A program made the position numbers and the translations under genes. 15,181 nucleotides of DNA, taken from NCBI GenBank assembly GCA_019234035.1, contig JAFALX010000256.1, forward strand, positions 1 through 15,181. Direction: 5' to 3'. Below the pieces are notes generated by a model that saw only the letters and a list, made by a program, of their open reading frames with translations, had not been told where the DNA came from and did not search any database. The first letter of the stretch is position 1, and each line of letters begins with the position of its first letter. This DNA is from Candidatus Dormiibacterota bacterium (lineage in GTDB: Bacteria > Chloroflexota > Dormibacteria > Aeolococcales > Aeolococcaceae). This document shows positions 1 to 6,227 of the stretch, piece by piece.

Positions 1-1384
1 GCCGAGCCGGCAGGCGCGCACGAGGCGATCCCGTGCCCGGACGTAACCCCCGCGGTTGGCGTGCTGTCCACGCCCGCAGTGGATCCGTTGCGCCACGTCG
101 TATACGTCAGCGCGCGCACCTGGGATGGACGCGATCTGCGGAGTGCCACCTGGCAGCTCCACGCGCTGGACACGGGCACCGGGACGGAGTTGCCGGGCTG
201 GCCAGTGACCATCGCCGGCCGCGCGGATAACAGCGATGCTGCGGTATTCGACCCTGTGCACCAACTGCAGCGCCCGGGACTGGTCGTGGACCAGGGTCAG
301 GCCTTCCTCGCCTTCGGCGGCATCTGCGACCAACCCCCGTACCGCGGCTGGATCGCCGGGGTTTCGACGTCGACCCGGCGCCTGCACCTATGGACCGATG
401 AGGCGGGGGACGACCCAGACGCCGAGGCTGGCATCTGGGAGGCCGGCAGCACACTCAGCGCCGAGGGCGCCCATCTCTTCATGGGCCACTGGGAACGGGA
501 CCAGTCCGGCTCCGGGCCGTGCCGCCATCCCCAGCCCCGCGCTGGCCAACTCGGTCCTGCGCCTCGACATCCGCGCCGACGGAACAATCGCCGCATAGAT
601 GCGGGTGGCCAGGCACCCCCATGCTGTCCGGCAGGAGGGTCGGTCCACCGGAGCCCAGGTCCAGGTCCAGCTTGTTCAAGGCATCGCCGGCCGCGGGGGT
701 GAAGCGGTCGCCCTCGTCCAGCCGAGCAAGGAGGGCACGCTGTATCTCCTCGACCGCGATCATCTCGGCGGCCGCGACCAGGGGCCGGGTGGGACCGACG
801 CGGCGGTGGCGGAGGCCGGCCCACAGGAGGCGACCTTCAGCCAACCGCTGGTCTGGCCCAAGGGCGGGCTGATCTTCGTCGCCGGCACAGTGAAGATCAC
901 CGCCCAGCAGCCGTCTCCGACGCTGCGGGCGTTCCGAGTCGTAGATTCGGGGACACGAGTTCGTCTGCTGTTGGCCGCCTCAGCGCCCACCGTGTTCGGG
1001 TACGGGTCAGGGTCACCCGTGCTGGCCGACTCTGCGAAGTCGCCGCTGGTCTGGGTGATCGAGCGCCCGGCAGGCAATGAAATTGGCGGAGGTCTCCGAG
1101 CGTACGGCGCCACACCCGATAAGACGAGTCTCGATCTGATGGCAGCGTTTCCAATGCGCGACCCGGCCAAGTTCAGCTCACCGGTCATCGTCAGAGGTGA
1201 CGAAATCGTCGCGGCCGACGGCACGGGCGAGGTCATGGCCCTTCGGATGACGCCGGCTGGCGCCCCATCACCGCCCCCACAGGGACCCGGCTCGCCGGCA
1301 GGACCCGTGATCGTCGCCGCACTCGCCGTGGCAGCGGCGGCTGTCGGCTTGTTCTTTCGTCGGCGCTCGCAGGCAAGGCGCTGA
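1..1384 (+). pseudogene. PQQ-like beta-propeller protein, membrane-anchored; 5'-partial and disrupted
   Basis: The frame is open from base 1 (CPDVTPAVGVLSTPAVD), so the true start lies upstream. Blade-like segments recall the PQQ-binding-like beta-propeller family: STPAVDPLRHVVYVSA, GIWEAGSTLS, ATGNGTSPAPG, LDLGSGGPTLLPD and KEGTLYLLDRDHLGG. Such proteins are usually secreted and surface-held. The C-terminus has a Pro/Gly-rich linker (PPPQGPGSPAGP), one hydrophobic helix (VIVAALAVAAAAVGLFF) and a basic RRRSQARR end, so it would be anchored with the propeller outside. Two lesions break it. An extra G in the GGG at 483-485 shifts the frame just before ATGNGT. The stretch 596-709 reads as family sequence only on the minus strand and puts TAG at 596-598. 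From 710 the frame resumes to TGA 1382-1384. Correcting both gives one continuous frame. It is a recent pseudogene or an assembly error; catalytic activity and PQQ binding cannot be judged from this. Confidence 0.8.
596..709 (-). other. 114-bp intragenic inverted segment
   Basis: Read on the minus strand, the stretch encodes 38 codons without a stop, starting DRFTPAAGDALNKLDLDLGS and ending GVPGHPHL. This is the middle that the surrounding plus-strand beta-propeller lacks: the plus strand reads ADGTIAA before it and ALVQPSKEGTLYLLDRD after it. Flipping exactly 596-709 joins them in frame and removes the TAG at 596-598. I see no matching inverted repeats at the two ends beyond chance, which argues against a recombinase-driven switch and for a one-off microinversion or assembly error. 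Confidence 0.75.
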
Positions 1385-1403
1385 GCCTCGCGCGCAGAGG
1401 TCC

Positions 1404-1432
1404 GGGGCGTCGCCGCCTCCGAGTGGCGCCCC
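1404..1432 (+). terminator. Possible terminator hairpin after the beta-propeller gene
   Basis: GGGGCGTCGC (1404-1413) can pair with GTGGCGCCCC (1423-1432) around a nine-base loop, giving ten pairs of which two are G-U. It lies 20 bases after the TGA. There is no T-run, only CCTTCC, so termination is inferred from position and pairing. Confidence 0.35.
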
Positions 1433-1499
1433 CTTCCGCGCACGGCTGCGCCGCCCGCAGATCCTGCTCATGGGGAGCTACACGGATGAACGTTCTTGA

Positions 1500-1754
1500 G
1501 GCTTACGTGAGTTCTCTGGTGCCGAGGACGACAACAAGCCGGGCTTCGTGGTTACACTGCGCGACGTCCAGATGCTGCGGTGGATGACTCGTTCCGGGAT
1601 CGTCAACAGGGACCACCTCTGCCGCAAGTACTTCTCCTCCATTCGCGCCACCTGGCGGCCTGGCCTCATCCGGCCGCGACCGCGCGTTTCCCAGCATGCC
1701 CCATCTCGTGCGCGCGTCGCCCGGCGGGGGCGTTGCTCGCGGACGTCGACCTAA
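1500..1754 (+). pseudogene. Possible remnant of a winged-helix (replication-relaxation-like) protein
   Basis: The frame is open from after a TGA at 1497-1499 to a TAA at 1752-1754; the only usable early start is GTG 1548, and I see no ribosome binding site. The segment VTLRDVQMLRWMTRSG, followed by IVNRDHLCRKYFSS, resembles the first helices of winged-helix proteins of the replication-relaxation type (typically xxERDxxxLRxxxRxxxVTxxQLxRxFF). After FSSIRATW the protein becomes Arg/Pro-rich and no longer family-like. If real, this is the N-terminal stub of a decayed gene. The similarity is from memory and weak. The rest of the 1385-1750 gap shows nothing except the hairpin annotated separately. 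Confidence 0.25.
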
Positions 1755-2395
1755 GCATTCACCTCGTGCTGCTCGCGCGGCGAGCCGCCGAGGAAGCTGC
1801 GCAGCTCGGGCGGGAAGCCCTCGAGCTGACCCTCACTGACGGGCGGCGACCCGAGACGTGAACTCTCGCGCCAGCGCTCGAGGACGTCGTCGATGAAGAC
1901 GCGCAGCGTGGCCACGGGGAAGCCGATCTCCTCGAGCGTGCGCGACTCGGTCGCGAGGAACTTGTCCATGGCGGTGCTCAGCTCCGCCAGGCGGTGCTCC
2001 AGCTCCTCTGCCGCCCGGGGATCGTTCGGGGACAGGATTGCCGCGCCCTTGGCCGCGAGTAGCGGCTCGGTCAGCCCGCCGTACACCTCCGTGAACTCGA
2101 TGCTCAGCCGGCGCATCGCCTCGACGCGGCGCTCGCCCACCTGGCGCAACCACGCGCGGCGGTCGGCGGCCGTTCCGAGCGCGCACTGCGCATAAAAGCG
2201 ATTGTGCGCGTGCTCACCGACGCGCAGGTGCACGCACGTCAGGTGCATGCCGAGCGGCTGCTCCTGCGTCGTCGCCGCGACGAACCGCTGCGCCTGAAAC
2301 GTCGGACATGCGGAAAAGTCCGCGGGGAACGGACGCGGATACGGGCAGTTGTCCGGCGGGGGTCCGCTGTCCCGTCCTGGATCCGACACGCTCAT
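1751..2395 (-). CDS. Four-cysteine protein of unknown function
   Basis: This is a 214-residue protein that I cannot assign to a named family. I chose ATG 2395; an upstream TTG at 2443 would add 16 residues of unlikely composition. The N-terminal half has Cys17, Cys30, Cys54 and Cys71 (NCPYPRPFPADFSACP, then LTCVHL, then FYAQCALG), with His56 close by. This set could bind zinc or an iron-sulfur cluster. Residues about 75-180 look helical and rich in charged residues (LEHRLAELSTAMDKFLATES), and the tail is Pro/Gly-rich. There is no signal peptide or membrane segment. It lies 75 bp downstream of the transhydrogenase-like gene on the same strand and may be cotranscribed with it. The dense Cys content and clean length make it a convincing gene; the metal-binding idea is inference. 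Confidence 0.75.
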   Translation of the reverse strand: MSVSDPGRDSGPPPDNCPYPRPFPADFSACPTFQAQRFVAATTQEQPLGMHLTCVHLRVGEHAHNRFYAQCALGTAADRRAWLRQVGERRVEAMRRLSIEFTEVYGGLTEPLLAAKGAAILSPNDPRAAEELEHRLAELSTAMDKFLATESRTLEEIGFPVATLRVFIDDVLERWRESSRLGSPPVSEGQLEGFPPELRSFLGGSPREQHEVNA

Positions 2396-2470
2396 GGGTG
2401 GCCGCCTATTGTGCTCGCCGCGCCATGCGCATGCATCCGGCAAATGTGTCAGCAGGCGCGTGTATGGATG

Positions 2471-3910
2471 TCAGGCGGCATCGCCGGCCGGAAGCGGGAC
2501 GCGGAGCGGCGAGCCGGCCTCGAGCTGCTGCAGCCCGTCGAACGCCGCGTACTTGTATGCGTCCGTCCACGTGGGGACATTGAACGGCGCCTGGATGAAA
2601 TAGTCGAGATCGCCACCGTTTTGCAGCACGGCCTGGCCCAGGTGGATGATCTCGGCAGCCATCTCGCCGATGACGTGGACGCCGAGCAGGCGGCGATCGT
2701 TGCGGCGGAAGACCAGCTTGACCATCCCGTCGTCGGCGCCGGCGATCGCGGCGCGGACGTTGCGTGCGAACTCCGAGCGACCGACGGCATAGTCGATGCC
2801 CTGCGCTTTCGCCTGCTCCTCGGTGAGGCCGACGGCGGCCACCTCGGGCACGCCGTAGATGCCGAACGGCGGCTCGTAGCGGGTGCCCTCATGCAGCGGG
2901 GTGCCCAGCGCACATGACGCGGCCCTGCGGCCCTCCTCCGCTGCGACCGACGCCAGCGCGGGCGGACCGATCACGTCACCAGCCGCGTACACGCCGGGGC
3001 ACGTGGTCTGAAAGTCCGCGCCGACGATGACGCGGCCGCGCGGATCGAGCGCGACGCCGGCCTCCTCGAGCCCAAGGTCGGCCGTGTTGCCGGCACGCCC
3101 TGCCGCCACCAGCAGCTTCGCCGCGACGATGGTGCTCCCGTCCGCCAGCGTCACCGACAGCCTGCCCCGGGAGTGCTCGACGGCCTGCACGGAGGTGCCC
3201 AGACGGAGGTCGATGCCGAGCCGTTCGAAGGCTCGCGCCAGCCTGCCGGAGATCTCTTCGTCGAGCATGGCGGCGAGCCGGGGCGCGATGTCGATCAATG
3301 TGACGTGCACGTCCAGCGCGCGGAAGATCGATGCGTACTCGCATCCGATCGGGCCGGCTCCGACGACCGCGACGCTGTCCGCCAGCGCGCTGACTGTGAG
3401 CAGGCTTTCGGAGTCCAGCACGTCGTGGTCGTCGAAGTCGAACCCCGGCGGATGAAACGGGCGCGAGCCGGTGGCGAGCAGCACGACGTCGCACGCCAGC
3501 TGCCGCTGCGTGCCGTCTGCGGCCTCGACGTCGACCCGCCCGCGCCCTCGCACGCGCCCGTGTCCGTGAATGACGTCGATCGCGTGACGATCGAAATTGT
3601 CGTGCACCTGGTGCTCGACGAGTGCCATCACCTCAGCGGCCCGCGTTCGCAGCACCTCCATCGTGTGCGCGCGGTCGATCGCCGGCGCGACGCCGTACAG
3701 GTCGCGCTTGCGGAACCCGGTGACGTAGAGCGCGGTCTCGCGGAGCGTCTTGGTGGGGATGCCGCCGTCGCGCACCACGACGCCGCCCACCCAGCTCTCG
3801 CGCTCGACGACGGCCACCCTGCGCCCGAAATAGGCGGCGTGCGCAGCGGCCTTCTCGCCCGCGGGGCCGGATCCGATGACGACGACGTCGTAGGTCTCGA
3901 TGGCCGGCAC
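2471..3910 (-). CDS. sthA: Soluble pyridine nucleotide transhydrogenase-like flavoprotein (SthA family)
   Basis: This 479-residue cytosolic FAD enzyme is close in length to E. coli SthA (466). SthA moves hydride between NADPH and NAD+. The FAD site is VVVIGSGPAGEKAAAH (residues 9-24). The NAD(P)-binding fold is AVVGAGPIGCEYASIF (181-196), where CEYASIF is typical of SthA. ATGSRP (146-151) and YAAGDVIGPP (308-317) are the usual flavin-contact motifs, and the dimerisation domain covers about 345-460. The redox CxxxxC of lipoamide or mercuric reductases is replaced by VVVRDGGIPTK (44-54), and their C-terminal HPTxxE is replaced by VPTWTD (445-450). It is therefore not a disulfide reductase. GTG 3910 is the only start close to the FAD motif; the frame stays open far upstream but reads as Arg/Pro-rich shadow of the opposite gene. 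Start-to-start spacing to the divergent methyltransferase is only 17 bp. NAD versus NADP preference cannot be fixed here. Confidence 0.88.
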   Translation of the reverse strand: MPAIETYDVVVIGSGPAGEKAAAHAAYFGRRVAVVERESWVGGVVVRDGGIPTKTLRETALYVTGFRKRDLYGVAPAIDRAHTMEVLRTRAAEVMALVEHQVHDNFDRHAIDVIHGHGRVRGRGRVDVEAADGTQRQLACDVVLLATGSRPFHPPGFDFDDHDVLDSESLLTVSALADSVAVVGAGPIGCEYASIFRALDVHVTLIDIAPRLAAMLDEEISGRLARAFERLGIDLRLGTSVQAVEHSRGRLSVTLADGSTIVAAKLLVAAGRAGNTADLGLEEAGVALDPRGRVIVGADFQTTCPGVYAAGDVIGPPALASVAAEEGRRAASCALGTPLHEGTRYEPPFGIYGVPEVAAVGLTEEQAKAQGIDYAVGRSEFARNVRAAIAGADDGMVKLVFRRNDRRLLGVHVIGEMAAEIIHLGQAVLQNGGDLDYFIQAPFNVPTWTDAYKYAAFDGLQQLEAGSPLRVPLPAGDAA

Positions 3911-3927
3911 GGTACTACGCTGCGGCA

Positions 3928-4707
3928 GTGCTTCACGACGACCGCGCCGCCCTGCGCTCGGAGGCCGCCGCGCGGCTCGGCGCCGGCGGGTTCCTCGCCC
4001 CGGACGAGGAGGCGGCGGAGCTGCTCGCCGCCGCCGGCGGCGACGGGGCGAGGCTCGAGGCGCTGGTCGCGCGGCGGCTGACCGGCGAGCCGCTCGCATG
4101 GATCACCGGGAGCACCACCTTCTGCGGGCTGCGAGTTCTGGTCGATCCTGGCGTCTACGTGCCGCGTCCGCACACGGAGGCGCTGGCGCTGCGCGCGGCG
4201 GAGCGGCTGCCTGCGGACGGTGCGGCCGTCGACGTCTGCAGCGGCTCGGGGGCGATCGCGGCCGTGCTGCGAGCCCGGCGGCCGCAGGCGCGCGTGATCG
4301 CCGCCGACATCGACGAGCGCTCGGTCGATTGCGCGCGGCGCAACGGCGTCGACGCCGTGCAGGGAGACCTCCTGGCGGCGGTGCCGGCTGCGTTGCGCGG
4401 CGTGGTCGACGTCATCACCGCGGTCGTGCCGTATGTGCCGGCTCACGAGTTGCGGTACCTGCAGCGCGACACCTTCACGTTCGAGTCGACGCTGGCCTAC
4501 GACGGCGGCCGCGACGGCGCACGCCTGCTCCGGCGCCTGGTCCGCGAGAGCACGCGCTTCGTGCGGCCCGGTGGCGTGCTGCTGCTTGAGCTCGGCGGCG
4601 ACCAGGCCCAGGTCCTTGCGCCGGTTCTGGCGGCGGCCGGCTATGGCACCCCGCGCGTGCTCGCCGACGAGGACGGAGATGTCCGCGGCGTCGAGGCCAG
4701 GCGCTAG
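3928..4707 (+). CDS. HemK/PrmC-like SAM-dependent methyltransferase
   Basis: This 259-residue protein has the layout of HemK/PrmC relatives, which methylate a glutamine side chain in release factors or other proteins. A helical N-terminal domain (about 1-70) contains GEPLAWITG, the usual substrate-domain motif. YVPRPHTE (77-84) corresponds to the HemK VPRPETE. The SAM site is VDVCSGSGAIAAVLR (101-115), followed by the acidic AADIDERS (125-132). The expected catalytic (N/D)PPY is AVVPYVP (165-171): Pro-Tyr are kept and Asn is lost. LAYDGGRDGARLL (189-201) matches the family LDGGxDGxxxL. The start is GTG 3928, with TACTAC 10-15 bases upstream that could serve as the -10 of a leaderless transcript. 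The altered motif suggests a divergent substrate or weakened activity; it is probably not the main release-factor methylase. The last base pairs overlap the convergent pucR-type gene. Confidence 0.8.
   Translation: MLHDDRAALRSEAAARLGAGGFLAPDEEAAELLAAAGGDGARLEALVARRLTGEPLAWITGSTTFCGLRVLVDPGVYVPRPHTEALALRAAERLPADGAAVDVCSGSGAIAAVLRARRPQARVIAADIDERSVDCARRNGVDAVQGDLLAAVPAALRGVVDVITAVVPYVPAHELRYLQRDTFTFESTLAYDGGRDGARLLRRLVRESTRFVRPGGVLLLELGGDQAQVLAPVLAAAGYGTPRVLADEDGDVRGVEARR
4704..4707. other. CTAG shared by two convergent stop codons
   Basis: The palindrome CTAG supplies the TAG stop of the methyltransferase on the plus strand (4705-4707) and of the PucR regulator on the minus strand (4704-4706). 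There is no space for a terminator between the genes, so the transcripts must run into each other's 3' ends. Confidence 0.9.
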
Positions 4708-5972
4708 CCCGGCCCGAGCACCGCGTCGCGCATCCAGTGACACGCCAGGAGCGCGAGCTCGAGCTCGATGCGGGTGTCGCGCAGCGGGCGACCCAGAGCC
4801 TCCTCCGCCTGCTGTATCCGGTAGTGAACGGTGTTCTTGTGTACGTGCAGCAGCTCCGCTGCCGCAGTGAAGCTCGAGCCGTTGCGGAGGAAGACCAGTG
4901 CCGTCTCACGGAGGCGCTCATGCGTGCGGTCGGCGGTCGCCAGGGCGCCGAGCGTCGTCCGCACCCACGCGCGGGCGAAGTCCAGGTCGGTTGACAGCGC
5001 CGCGATCGGCGCCACCTCGTCGAAGCGGACGACACTTGGCGCGTGGTCGCCGGCGTACAGCGCGACGCGGTGCGCACGCGCGGCCTCGCGGTGCGTCTGT
5101 CGAAAACCGTCCAGTCCCCGGGCACGGCCACCGATCGCAAAGCGGGTGGCAGGATTCTGGCCGGACACTCTGTCACCGACGGCGCCGTTGCCTCCGTGGT
5201 CGTTGGCGGCGATCCAGGCCCACGCCGTCGACTCGTCGACGGGGATGAAGAGCGGCTCGACCGCCGTCGCGCCGCTGCGGATCGCGTACCGATCCACTGC
5301 GCGCTCGAGGTCGACCAGCGCGTCATGTTCGGGCGCTCGCCCGCACCAGACGACCACGCCGACGTGCGGCTGTTCGAGCCGGTAGTCCAGCAGCCGTTCA
5401 CTCTGCAGCATATCGACCGCCTCGCCGGCCAAAAGCTGGCGTACCGTTGCCCGCTGCGCTGCGCCGCGGTTACGTGACCAACGATCGCGTTCGATCTCGT
5501 ACGCGGTCGCCACCTGTTCCACGACGCGGTCGATGTACCGGAAGCTGACGTCGACGATCGCGTTCGTCGCCGCGACGGCGTCGTCGCCCCGCTCCTGGGC
5601 GTCGAGCTCACGCAGGCACCAGCGCAGGAAGCACGCGTGACCCAGGCGGTAGGTGCGCATCAGCGCCACCTGTGAGATGCCTCGCTGCGCGAGACGTCGT
5701 GCGTACCCCAGGGCCGCCGGCGGGGCTTCAGCCTCCTCGATCGACGCCGCCCCCTGCAGCACATGCAGGATGGTCACGACGTTCGCTTCGATGCTGGCGG
5801 CAAGCGCACTCAGAAGCCGTTCGTCGTCGCGGACTTCGGGGATGCGCCCGGCGATCGCGTCGCTGATGTCGCGGACGAGCTCTGGCGAGCGCCGATCGAG
5901 GGCCGTCGCCACGGCGACGACGGTGTCCACTTCGCCGGGGCGCACATCGACCGGCACCCGCCTCTCAGCCAT
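4704..5972 (-). CDS. PucR-family transcriptional regulator
   Basis: This is a 422-residue protein if started at ATG 5972 (MAERRVPVDV). An in-frame extension to 6122 exists, but it is Arg/Pro-rich and would leave little room for divergent promoters. Residues about 25-165 form an all-helical sensor-like region that resembles the RsbRD N-terminal domain. Residues about 175-310 fit the CdaR/GGDEF-like middle domain. The C-terminus carries the PucR helix-turn-helix: LRETALVFLRNGSSFTAAA, then ELLHVHKNTVHYRIQQAEE (354-391), and the usual closing helix RIELELALLACHW. Family members bind DNA and sense small metabolites; the ligand here is unknown. The gene is divergent from the NRAMP-like transporter gene across 255 bp, so that operon and its own promoter are the likeliest targets. 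No clear ribosome binding site is visible; CATACT about ten bases upstream could be the -10 of a leaderless transcript. Confidence 0.88.
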   Translation of the reverse strand: MAERRVPVDVRPGEVDTVVAVATALDRRSPELVRDISDAIAGRIPEVRDDERLLSALAASIEANVVTILHVLQGAASIEEAEAPPAALGYARRLAQRGISQVALMRTYRLGHACFLRWCLRELDAQERGDDAVAATNAIVDVSFRYIDRVVEQVATAYEIERDRWSRNRGAAQRATVRQLLAGEAVDMLQSERLLDYRLEQPHVGVVVWCGRAPEHDALVDLERAVDRYAIRSGATAVEPLFIPVDESTAWAWIAANDHGGNGAVGDRVSGQNPATRFAIGGRARGLDGFRQTHREAARAHRVALYAGDHAPSVVRFDEVAPIAALSTDLDFARAWVRTTLGALATADRTHERLRETALVFLRNGSSFTAAAELLHVHKNTVHYRIQQAEEALGRPLRDTRIELELALLACHWMRDAVLGPG

Positions 5973-5992
5973 TCGCGCAAGTATGCGCGCCG

Positions 5993-6042
5993 CCAATTGG
6001 TGCCGCGGACCAGCACGGCGAGCGGAATTGGTGTGCGGGTCC
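5993..6042. promoter_or_regulatory. Spaced AATTGGTG repeat in the pucR-type/NRAMP intergenic region
   Basis: AATTGGTG occurs at 5995-6002 and again at 6026-6033 in the same orientation, 31 bp apart (about three helical turns). Each is followed by a GC-rich tail ending GGACC or GGTCC. The first copy overlaps the palindrome CCAATTGG (5993-6000). Such AT-rich words are uncommon in this DNA. The site begins about 20 bases upstream of the PucR start and about 190-235 bases upstream of the NRAMP start. A regulator binding site is plausible but unproven. The rest of the 255-bp gap shows only the NRAMP ribosome binding site. Confidence 0.35.
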
Positions 6043-6227
6043 CTAGGAGCCGGTACGGGTGGGCGCGCACGCTCGTCGCATGGCGATGGGCAGCCGTGTC
6101 GAGCTCGGCGAGAGCGAACCACCGGCGCTGGAGATCAGGTCAGTTGACGCTAGAAGCGGCAGCGAGCAGCGGACGACCCTGTCCACCGTCGCGCAGGGGA
6201 GCGCTCCCCAGCAGGAGGAACGCGTCG

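Noticed and set aside
596..709. The inverted segment as a phase-variable invertible switch
   Set aside because: No inverted repeats are visible at its ends, no recombinase gene is nearby, and the frameshift at 483-485 would keep the gene off in either orientation.
3911..4099. N-terminal extension of the SthA-like protein
   Set aside because: The extra 63 residues are Arg/Pro-rich and antisense to the methyltransferase start; the FAD motif begins right after GTG 3910.
5763..6227. N-terminal extension of the NRAMP-like protein
   Set aside because: It overlaps the PucR gene on the other strand, and a strong ribosome binding site precedes ATG 6228.
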